From Sulfuritalea sp. (lineage in GTDB: Bacteria > Pseudomonadota > Gammaproteobacteria > Burkholderiales > Rhodocyclaceae): a stretch of 64,000 nt of DNA. The stretch lies in NCBI GenBank assembly GCA_021738385.1, contig JAIPCF010000002.1, positions 1 to 64,000 of the forward strand, read 5' to 3'. Below, one piece after another: positions 30,563-39,600 of this stretch (the stretch's first letter is position 1; the number at the start of each line of letters is the position of its first letter). The notes beneath the pieces are model-generated. The model saw only the letters and a list, made by a program, of their open reading frames with translations. It was not told the DNA's origin and made no database searches. Both the position numbers and the translations under genes were made by a program.

Positions 30563-33004
30563 TTATCCCCGCTGTAGCCGCAAGGCATTGAGCACCACCA
30601 GCAGGGAACTGGCCGACATGCCAATGCCGGCCATCCAGGGCGTCACCCATCCGGTCATGGCAAGTGGTATCGCAATCAGATTGTAGGCAAAGGCCCACAC
30701 CAGATTCTGCTTCACGATACGCATTGTCCGCCGCGCCAGAGCCAACCCTTGCGGCAAGGCCTGCAAGTTGTTGCCGAGCAGCACCACATCGGCGTTGGCC
30801 CGCGCCAAATCGGCGCCACCGCCCATGGCGATCGATACCTGGGCTTGCGCCAGCACCGGGGCATCGTTGACGCCGTCGCCGACCATGGCCACGACCTCTC
30901 CGCTTGACTGCAGCGCTTTCAGCGCCGCGTGCTTGTCCTCCGGCAAAAGGCCACCACGAGCATCGTCGATGCCCAGCGCACGTCCGACCCGCGATACCGC
31001 CGCCTGGGTATCGCCGCTGAAGATCGACAAGTTAACCCGTGCTGCTGAAAGCGCGGCCACCATCGGCGATGCATCGGGACGCAAGCTGTCGTTTAGAAAG
31101 AAAAAAGCCGCCCAACCGTCGGCGCTACCCAGTGCGATCGCCGTATCACCAGCGCCGAGTTTTTCCTGCAGCTCGGCGGGAACCGCCATGCCATGCAGGC
31201 CGGCCACGAACTCGAGACGGCCCAGGCGCCAGACCCGGCCGCTCACGCGGCCCTCGACCCCGGCACCGGTGGTGGCGCGCAACGCGTCAACTTCAGTTCC
31301 GCCTCCGCTCTTCGATGCCAGCGCTCGCGCGATCGGGTGTTCCGAACCACGCTCCAGCGCGGCCGCCAGTGCCGACGCCTGCTCGCCATCGGCACCCAGT
31401 GGGATCAACTCAACCAACTGCATGCGGCCGGCTGTCAGGGTTCCGGTCTTGTCAAAAATGAAACGATCGACATGCGCCAGCGCCTCGATCGCGTGGCCGC
31501 GCGTCACCAGAACGCCTTGCGCGGCAAGTGCGCCCGTCGCCACGGTCAATGCCGCAGGCGTGGCCAGGGACAGAGCGCAAGGGCAACTTACCACCAGTAC
31601 GGCGACAAACACCCACAAGGCGCGCGAAGCATCGATCCACCACCAGGCCAGAGCGGTACCCACCGCGAGAATCAGCAATGCGATGATGAAGCGACCGGCG
31701 ACACGATCGGCCATCTCGACCAGGCGTGGCTTTTCTGCGGCGGCACGCTCCATCAGACGCTGAATAGCTGCCAGCCTTGTCTCCTCGCCAACCCGTTCGA
31801 CACGCATCACCAGAGGGCTGGCAGTATTCACGCTGCCACCAATCAGCGCGTCGCCCACCGCTTTGGTGACAGGCAGACTCTCGCCGGTGAGCAAGGATTC
31901 ATCAGCCGCACTCTCGCCGTCAAGCACGCAGCCATCAGCCGGCACCGTTTCACCGGGCTTGATCTGCACCGCGTCGCCGGCTCGCAATTCGGCCACGGCG
32001 ACGCGCTCACCCTCACTATCCGCTGGCCACGCCGCCAAGCGCGTGGCAAATGCCGGTATCGCACGTGCCAGGGTTTCGACGCTGCGTGCCGCCTTCTGCC
32101 GCGCCATCATTTCCAGATAGCGGCCAGTAAGCAGGAAGAAAACGAACATGGTGACCGAATCGAAATACACCTCGCCACTGGCCGTCAGCGTGGCCCAGAC
32201 GCTGGCGACAAACGCGGCGCCGATGCCCAGCGCGACCGGCACATCCATGCCGACGCGGCGCAGTTTCATGTCGCGCCACGCGCTCACGAAAAACGGCGCG
32301 GCGGAATACAGCATCACCGGCAGCGTCAGAATCAGGCTGGCCCAGCGCATCAGTTGCTCAATATCGGGCGTCATGTCGCCATCGGCCAGATACACCGGCA
32401 CGGCGTACATCATCACCTGCATCATGCCGAAGCCGGCGACGAACAGCCGCCACAGCGCAGCCTTGCGTTCCTTCTGCGCCAGTTCTTCGGCGCGTCCGAT
32501 ATCGTAGGGATGCGCGCGGTAGCCGATCGCGGCTATCGCTTCGAGGATCGCCGAGAGCCGGGTCACGCGCTCATCCCAGCGCACCCGCGCACGGCGCGTG
32601 GTGTAGTTGATCTCGATCGAGGTCACTCCGGGCTGGCTACGCACGTGTGTTTCATTGAGCCAGACGCAGGCTGCGCAGGTGATGCCTTCCAGAATCAGTG
32701 CAGCTTCCTGCTCATGTTCGCCCGCCGCTCCGTTGGCGCGCCGCACAAAGTTTTTTTGCACATCAGGATGGTCGAACAGGCCGAAGTCGGCCAGTGCCTG
32801 CGGCAAGGCCTCACGCGGACTTTCCGGCATGGCGTCGCGATGGCGGTAGTAGTCAGCCAGGCCGCTATCGACGATGGCCTGTGCCACCGCCTGGCATCCG
32901 GCGCAGCACATTGCACGCGGTTGCCGGTCAATCTCGACCGAAAAATCCACGCCCGCAGGAATCGGCAGGCCGCAGTGATAGCAGGGCTGGTCAGCGATGG
33001 TCAT
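30563..33004 (-). CDS. ccoI: Copper-translocating P-type ATPase CcoI/FixI (cbb3 assembly)
   Basis: CYHCGLPIPAG + CCAGCQAVAQAI metal-binding N-terminus, CPCALSLATPAAL, DKTGTLTAG; next to ccoS. Confidence 0.95.
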   Translation of the reverse strand: MTIADQPCYHCGLPIPAGVDFSVEIDRQPRAMCCAGCQAVAQAIVDSGLADYYRHRDAMPESPREALPQALADFGLFDHPDVQKNFVRRANGAAGEHEQEAALILEGITCAACVWLNETHVRSQPGVTSIEINYTTRRARVRWDERVTRLSAILEAIAAIGYRAHPYDIGRAEELAQKERKAALWRLFVAGFGMMQVMMYAVPVYLADGDMTPDIEQLMRWASLILTLPVMLYSAAPFFVSAWRDMKLRRVGMDVPVALGIGAAFVASVWATLTASGEVYFDSVTMFVFFLLTGRYLEMMARQKAARSVETLARAIPAFATRLAAWPADSEGERVAVAELRAGDAVQIKPGETVPADGCVLDGESAADESLLTGESLPVTKAVGDALIGGSVNTASPLVMRVERVGEETRLAAIQRLMERAAAEKPRLVEMADRVAGRFIIALLILAVGTALAWWWIDASRALWVFVAVLVVSCPCALSLATPAALTVATGALAAQGVLVTRGHAIEALAHVDRFIFDKTGTLTAGRMQLVELIPLGADGEQASALAAALERGSEHPIARALASKSGGGTEVDALRATTGAGVEGRVSGRVWRLGRLEFVAGLHGMAVPAELQEKLGAGDTAIALGSADGWAAFFFLNDSLRPDASPMVAALSAARVNLSIFSGDTQAAVSRVGRALGIDDARGGLLPEDKHAALKALQSSGEVVAMVGDGVNDAPVLAQAQVSIAMGGGADLARANADVVLLGNNLQALPQGLALARRTMRIVKQNLVWAFAYNLIAIPLAMTGWVTPWMAGIGMSASSLLVVLNALRLQRG
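31142..31169 (+). repeat. Dispersed repeat copy embedded in the ccoI coding sequence
   Basis: cgtatcaccagcgccgagtttttcctgc = 26/28 identity to the left-edge array unit. Confidence 0.85.
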
Positions 33005-33010
33005 GATCTT

Positions 33011-33079
33011 GTCATTCCCGCGTAGGCGGGAATCCAGTCTTGCCTACGAACTGGATCCCCGCCTACGCGGGGATGACGG
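33011..33079. repeat. REP/dRS3-like inverted repeat
   Basis: GTCATTCCCGCGTAGGCGGGAATCCAG ... CTGGATCCCCGCCTACGCGGGGATGAC. Confidence 0.9.
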
Positions 33080-33094
33080 AGTAGAACAGCTCCG

Positions 33095-33862
33095 TCACTT
33101 GGGCGCCATGCGAATGGCGCCGTCGAGGCGTATTACCTCGCCGTTGAGCATTTCGTTCTCGACGATATGCCGCACCAGTGCCGCATACTCGTCGGGACGA
33201 CCCAGGCGCGACGGAAACGGCACCATTTTGCCCAGTGCGTCCTGCACATCCTTGGGCAGACCCAGCAGCATCGGCGTTTCGAAAATACCCGGCGCAATGG
33301 TCATCACGCGAATGCCGAAGCGCGCCAACTCGCGCGCTATCGGCAGCGTCATGCCGACCACGCCGCCCTTCGAGGCCGCATACGCCGCCTGCCCTATCTG
33401 TCCGTCGTAGGCCGCCACCGAGGCGGTACTGACAATCACGCCACGCTCACCGGAAGCATTGGGCTCGCTCTTGCTCATGGCTTCCGAGGCCAGACGAATC
33501 ATGTTGAAGCTGCCCACCAGATTGACCGTGACGACTTTGGCAAAAACTTCAAGCGAATGCGGGCCGTTTTTGCCAAGCACTTTTTCAGGCGGCGCAATTC
33601 CGGCGCAGTTGACCAGCCCGTGCAGGCCGCCAAAGGCCTCCAGTGCTGCGGCCACGCAAGCCTTGGCACTGGCCTCGTCAGCCACATTGGTGGTGACAAA
33701 ACGCGCATTGGCGCCCAGCTCTGCGGCCAGCGCATTTCCCGCGGTCTCGTTGAGATCGGCCAAAACTACCCTGGCGCCCTGCTCGACCAGCATCCGGCCG
33801 GTTCCGGCACCCAGGCCCGATGCACCACCGGTGATGATAAAAACACTGTCTTTGATCTGCAT
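33095..33862 (-). CDS. Short-chain dehydrogenase/reductase (3-hydroxyacyl-CoA dehydrogenase type-2-like)
   Basis: [51 protein letters not shown]. Confidence 0.9.
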   Translation of the reverse strand: MQIKDSVFIITGGASGLGAGTGRMLVEQGARVVLADLNETAGNALAAELGANARFVTTNVADEASAKACVAAALEAFGGLHGLVNCAGIAPPEKVLGKNGPHSLEVFAKVVTVNLVGSFNMIRLASEAMSKSEPNASGERGVIVSTASVAAYDGQIGQAAYAASKGGVVGMTLPIARELARFGIRVMTIAPGIFETPMLLGLPKDVQDALGKMVPFPSRLGRPDEYAALVRHIVENEMLNGEVIRLDGAIRMAPK

Positions 33863-33964
33863 ACATACCCCTTGTCAGAAGTTGATAGGGGCTCTGGCGG
33901 GGTTCGCCAGGGACCCAAATTGAACAAGGCCCGCCGACCGAAAATGGAGGCAGGCCTTGCGAAT

Positions 33965-34040
<76 letters not shown>

Positions 34041-34158
34041 GTCCTGAGAGGCGGCGAATTATACCTGCAGGCCCATACGCCTGGCAACGCGGCCGACGTC
34101 TCGAGTGTGGCCGAATGCCTTGCCCCTTTCCACAGCGGCTTGATAGACTGATCCGATC

Positions 34159-34656
34159 ATGAAGTCGCCATACCCGTTGCGAAAAATCGAAACCGGCTTC
34201 ACCTTGATCGAACTGATCGTGGTGATGATCATCATCGGCATCATGGCCTTTGTTGTCCTGCCGCGCTTTGATTTGCTCAAGGGCTTTGACGAGGTGGGCT
34301 ACCGCGACAAGGTCAGGGCTACGCTGGAGTACGCCCGAAAGTCGGCGGTGGCACAACGGCGAAATGTTCGGGTGGCGCTGGCGAGCAACAATCTGACCCT
34401 GACCATTGCCAACGACATTCCCGAAGGGGCTGGCGGAGCAAGCTTCGCACGTGCGTTGTCGCTGCCCGTTCCGGATCGTGTTTGTGGTGGTGCGACCAAC
34501 CAGATTTGTGCACCGGCCAACGTGACACTCACGGGTCCCGCGTCACTCGATTTCAGCCCCCTTGGCAGGCCCTCGGCTGCCGGCGCGTACGCCGTCGTCA
34601 CCAGCGAAAGTACCCAAAACATCACCGTCGAGGCCGAGACCGGTTATGTGCACTAA
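34159..34656 (+). CDS. Prepilin-type N-methylation protein, MshC/GspH-like
   Basis: ETGFTLIELIVVMIIIGIMAFVVLPRF. Confidence 0.85.
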   Translation: MKSPYPLRKIETGFTLIELIVVMIIIGIMAFVVLPRFDLLKGFDEVGYRDKVRATLEYARKSAVAQRRNVRVALASNNLTLTIANDIPEGAGGASFARALSLPVPDRVCGGATNQICAPANVTLTGPASLDFSPLGRPSAAGAYAVVTSESTQNITVEAETGYVH

Positions 34657-35218
34657 TCGCCAGTCCGGCCTGACGCTGATCGAGCTGATCGTGTTCATCG
34701 TCATTGTCAGCGTCGCTCTGGTCGGCGTATTGACCGTGCTCAACGTCACCGCCAAATCCAGCGCCGACCCGGTAATCCGCAAGCAGGCACTGGCGGTAGC
34801 CGAAGCCGTGTTGGAGGAAGTGATGCTGCAGCCCTTTACCTGGTGCGACCCCAATGATCGCTCGGCGGCCACGGCAAAGAGCGCAACACTGGATGGGAGC
34901 GCAACTGATCCCGCTCAGTGCTGGGACGCCGTGGAAGCTGTTGGCAAAGAGACAATTTCCGGCAACACCGACACGCGAGGCAGTACCACCTTCCCTCTGG
35001 ATAACGTCAGCGACTACGATACCGAATCAATCAACACCGGCGCCGGCGGCAGTGGCATGCCTTCGGGGTACAGCGCCACGGTATCCGTCGCGCAAAGCGG
35101 ACTCAACGGAATTGCCGCAACGGAGTCCCTGCTGGTTACGGTAACGGTCAGCGGGCCCGGCGATGACATCCAGCTGCAGGGCTACCGCACCCGCCATTCG
35201 CCCAACATGCTGCCATGA
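34646..35218 (+). CDS. Prepilin-like MshD
   Basis: MCTNRQSGLTLIELIVFIVIVSVALVGVLTVLN. Confidence 0.83.
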   Translation: MCTNRQSGLTLIELIVFIVIVSVALVGVLTVLNVTAKSSADPVIRKQALAVAEAVLEEVMLQPFTWCDPNDRSAATAKSATLDGSATDPAQCWDAVEAVGKETISGNTDTRGSTTFPLDNVSDYDTESINTGAGGSGMPSGYSATVSVAQSGLNGIAATESLLVTVTVSGPGDDIQLQGYRTRHSPNMLP

Positions 35219-36114
35219 CCCGTCGAGTGATTTCCTCTGCCGGCTTCACCCTGGTCGAAGCGATCATGGTCATCGTCATCACCGGCATTCTGGCGGGCGC
35301 TGTCGCCGTGTTCATCGCCAAACCGGTGGGCGGCTATATTGACTCGGTGCGCAGAGCAGAGCTGACCGATGCCGCTGACGTGGCGCTGCGGCGCATCACG
35401 CGCGATGTCCGTCTGGCCTTGCCCAACAGCCTGCGCATCCGGGATACGACAACCCAGGGCGTTTGTGCGGTCGGCACCTGTTACATCGAGTTCATCATGA
35501 CCAGCACCGGCGGGCGCTACCGGGATGCCGCAGACGGATCCACCGGCGGTGACTTGTTCAGCTTTACCGACACCGCCGATACGAGCTTTGATGTCCTTGG
35601 CACCATGCCTGCCAACCCGGCCATCGCAACCAACGACCTCTTCGTGGTCTACAACCTTGGTCCCGGCTATGAACCGGCCAATGCCTATCTGCACGATTCG
35701 GCTCAATGTGATGCGACACCCGTACTGCCCGGTTGCAATATCGCCAGGATCACCGGCATAGCGAGCAACACAGTCACCCTTGACGCCAACCCATTTGCTT
35801 ACCAGTCGCCACCACTGGCGTCTCCAGACAGTCGCTTCCAGGTGGTTCCGGGTGCAGTCCGCGCCGTGACGTTCGCCTGCCCGATTTCTGCAGGTACGCT
35901 GACCCGCTACTGGAACTACGGCTTCAATGCCGTCCAGCCGGTCGCGTTCGGCGGGGGCAGTTCGGCAACGATGGCAACTGGTGCCAGTTGCGCCATCAAC
36001 TACACCGCCAATGCCACCGGCCGTAACGGTTTGCTGTTCGTGCAACTCAGCCTGACATCCGGCGGTGAAACCGTGACCCTGTTCCAGCAGATCCACGTGG
36101 ACAACGCGCCATGA
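35215..36114 (+). CDS. Prepilin-like MshO
   Basis: SAGFTLVEAIMVIVITGILAGAVAVFIAKPVGGYIDSVRRAELTDAADVALRRI. Confidence 0.85.
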   Translation: MTRRVISSAGFTLVEAIMVIVITGILAGAVAVFIAKPVGGYIDSVRRAELTDAADVALRRITRDVRLALPNSLRIRDTTTQGVCAVGTCYIEFIMTSTGGRYRDAADGSTGGDLFSFTDTADTSFDVLGTMPANPAIATNDLFVVYNLGPGYEPANAYLHDSAQCDATPVLPGCNIARITGIASNTVTLDANPFAYQSPPLASPDSRFQVVPGAVRAVTFACPISAGTLTRYWNYGFNAVQPVAFGGGSSATMATGASCAINYTANATGRNGLLFVQLSLTSGGETVTLFQQIHVDNAP

Positions 36115-36578
36115 GATCACTCGCCCAACGCATTCACGGCTTCGCCATCGTCTCGGCCATTTTTATTCTGGTGGTACTGGCCGCGTTGGGCGCATTCATG
36201 GTCAATGTCTCCACCACGCAGCAAATCGGCTCCGCGCTCGACGTTCAGGGCGTGCGCGCCTATCAGGCAGCGCGAGCAGGTGTCGAGTGGGGGCTGTATC
36301 AGGTGCAGGCAACACCCGCCTACAACTTCGGTTACACCTCGACCGACCCGAATACCAGAGTCTGTCCGGCGTCACCCACGTCGTTTGGCCCGTCGGGTGC
36401 TACATTCAGCGGCTTCACTGTTACGGTCACCTGCGCCGCAAATGTGGACGCCAGCAGCGGCCCGACGATCTACGATCTCGTCGCTACCGCCTGCAACCAA
36501 CCCGATGCCGGCGCCTGCCCCAACACCACCAACCCCGGCGCGTTGTATATCGAGCGCCGGCTTTCGGTTACATTCTGA
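36111..36578 (+). CDS. MshP-like minor pilin assembly protein
   Basis: GFAIVSAIFILVVLAALGAFMVNVSTTQQIGSALDVQGVRAYQAARAGVEWGLYQV. Confidence 0.83.
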   Translation: MRSLAQRIHGFAIVSAIFILVVLAALGAFMVNVSTTQQIGSALDVQGVRAYQAARAGVEWGLYQVQATPAYNFGYTSTDPNTRVCPASPTSFGPSGATFSGFTVTVTCAANVDASSGPTIYDLVATACNQPDAGACPNTTNPGALYIERRLSVTF

Positions 36579-36642
36579 TGACTTGCCGTATTACCAGGAC
36601 CGAGTTTTCACGTTTGCGTCGCAGCAAACCCGGAGTCAGGCC

Positions 36643-39600
36643 ATGAAACCGTTTTTCCTGCGCATCTGGCCTACAACGTCCAGCGGCTTCAGACAGTGCG
36701 CCGCAAGGGCCATTGCAATGCTTGTGCACAAAAACGCATTGCTCCGGACAATGTTTGTCGTGGCCCTGCTTGCGCTCGCACAGGGACCGGCCCACGCCGC
36801 CATCACCTATGTTGCTTCGGCATCGAACCCTGCCGATAACGCCAACCTGGACCAGACCACGGTGGCGGTGACTCCTCCGGGAGGAATGGTCAGCGGCGAT
36901 CTGGTGGTACTGATTGCCAATGCCCGGGAGGCTGCCATGGCCATGAGCATTTCTGCCGATGGCGGACAAACATGGACCGCGCAAGCCGCCAACACGACGC
37001 GAACCAGCACACAGATTTTTTGGGCTCGCTATAACGGCACCTGGGCGGCCAATCCCAGCGTCAGCTTCCCGGGCGGCGCCAATTCCACAACCGTTGTCAT
37101 GCATGTATTTCGGCCGACCTCATCTGCCAACTTCTGGGCCCTGGATGTGGCACAAGTCAATAGCGACTATCCAGCGCCAGGTGGGGCGGACAATGTAACA
37201 ATCACCGGAATTACTACACTGACCGACGGTGCCGTGGTGCTGGCGCTTTGGGCGAGCACCGACAACAATACCTGGGCACTTCAGACCGGCGGCTGGGCCA
37301 ATGCGGGCCTCACGCAATACCGCAACGGTGACGGTAGCGATGCCTCCCAGTCCACAGCCTACAAGGTGATGCCCGTGTTTGGAGCGTCCGGTGACGTGAC
37401 CAATCAGCAAACAGCCAATGGCGGGGATCAGGGCAATACCTCGATTCTCGCCTTCAAGGAAATACCCTCGACCACGCTGGCTACCGGTACCGACCCGGCA
37501 GCGGCAACGATTGCCCCCGGAGCGGCGGCGACCGACGTCAATCTATTCACCCTGCAGACCAGCGCCGGCAGCGAGGCGGTTTCCTCGGTAACGGTTAATT
37601 TGTCAACCAACAGCGGAATTGCGCTGCTGGCAATCACCAACAATGCCAACACGGTATTGGGTTCCACTGCGTCGCCCGTAGCCGGCGCAAACGTGATTCC
37701 GGTCGCCGGGCTTACGGCGAATACCTCGGCCACCAGTTTCAAGGTTCGCGTCACACCACTGAGCCATGCCGCCATGCCGGCACCTCCCGGAGCAGCCTAC
37801 GACATCACCGCACCGGTGACCGCCTGGGCCGGACCAAATGGGCACTCTGGCAGCGACACCAATCCCAATGCGCTGACCATAGACAATCTCTCGCCCAGTG
37901 GTGCCTCCGCGACCAGCGGCGTCAGTGGCAATCTCCAGAACACACTCAGCTGGACCACTTCGGTCTCGGCCGACTTCGCGCCCACCACCGGCTCGGTGCT
38001 ATACCGCTGGGCGGCAGGATCTGCAGGTGCCGAGGTGCCTGCCGAAGGGTCCACACCCGTATTTGGCGCCACCAACGGCACCGCCACGGTTGCCTGTGTG
38101 GTGACGTCCGCCGGATCAACGGCTTTGTCGAGAATCGACGGCCCCGGCAGCAGTTCGGGCGAGTGCACGACGGCAGCCCTGACAGCCGGTCAGGCATACA
38201 GCTACAAGGTATTCCAGAAAGACTCTCGGGGAAACTACGGCACAGGCGTTTCCATTGGAACTTTCACGCCTCACGGCACCGTCAGCGCCGCCACCTCGAC
38301 CGTGGTAGCGGCACCAACGTCAATCGAGGCGGATGGCTACACAACATCAACAGTCACCGTCACCCTTAAAGATGGCGGCAGTATTCCGGTGCCGGGGAAA
38401 ACCGTCACCCTGTCGAAAAGTGCCGGCAGCTCGGTCATTGCGCCGGCCAGCAGCGTCACCAATGCCAGCGGCGTTGCCAGCTTCACCGTCAAGAACAGCA
38501 CCGTCGAAGGACCCATCACCTACACCGCCACCGACACCACCGATGCGATAGTCATTACTCAAACAGCGCAAGTCACATTCACTGCGCCGTCACTGTGCTT
38601 TACAGACAACTTCAACCGCGCCACGCTGCTGGAAACCCTGAACTGGACTCGCACCAAGAGTGCAGGAACTACCTACGATGCTGAGATCGTCAACAACCGA
38701 CTGCGCCTGACCGACAATGCGACGGGCCGATCCACCGCAGTGCATTTGAAGCGCCTGTTCCCCGGCGCGGGCAACAAGGTCATCGCTGAATTCGACTTTT
38801 ACGCCTACGACGGCACGGGCGCGGATGGTGTGGTGATGACCTTGTCCGATTCCGCCATCGCGCCCGTGTCTGGCGCTTTTGGCGGGTCACTGGGTTATGC
38901 CCAGAAAAGCAATCCGGGATCCGATTGCACCGTCCCCGGAGGTTGTCCCGGTTTTGCCGGCGGCTGGCTGGGTGTTGGTCTTGACGAATACGGAAATTTC
39001 TCCAACCCGACCGAGGGTCGTGTCGACGGCCCCGGCTTCCAGGCCAATTCGGTGACGATCCGCGGCTCGGGGTCAGGCCAGAGCGGGTACAACTATCACA
39101 CCCGGCAAGGGCCGCTGGTTCCGCCCATAGACCGCGGTTCGATCACCCATGTCGGCGCCGGAACCCAAGATCAGGCTAACGGCGGTAATGTAACCCCGAG
39201 CCTTCCCGCCCATCAGACCGATGACCTGCTGCTGTGTGCCGTCACATCCAACGACAACACCGCGCATAGCGTAGCCACCAGTGGATGGGCTCAGGTTTAC
39301 CAGATCGCGCAAGGGGCCGGAAACCAGCCGCGCTCTTCGCTGTTTTACAAACGGGCCCTGTCTGGCGCTGAAGCCGCGCCAACCATCACGCACACGGGTG
39401 GCGGTGGCATTGTGGCCGCTTGTACGGCATTTCGCGGCGTCAACACGACGACACCCTTCGATGTGGCATACGCAGGCACTCACTATGCCGATACCACCAA
39501 CAACAGCAACACGACATCGGGATCACTGACCACGGTGAACAGCGGCGCGACGATCCTTTTTATTGGTCATGTCAATGACAATCAATGCAACTTCAGCACC

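Noticed and set aside
31193-33025. 610-aa plus-strand ORF
   Set aside because: Exactly antisense to ccoI; low-complexity R/H/Q-rich translation typical of high-GC shadow ORFs.
36205-36642. N-terminal extension of the giant MshQ-like ORF
   Set aside because: Overlaps mshP out of frame; the signal peptide starts at 36643.
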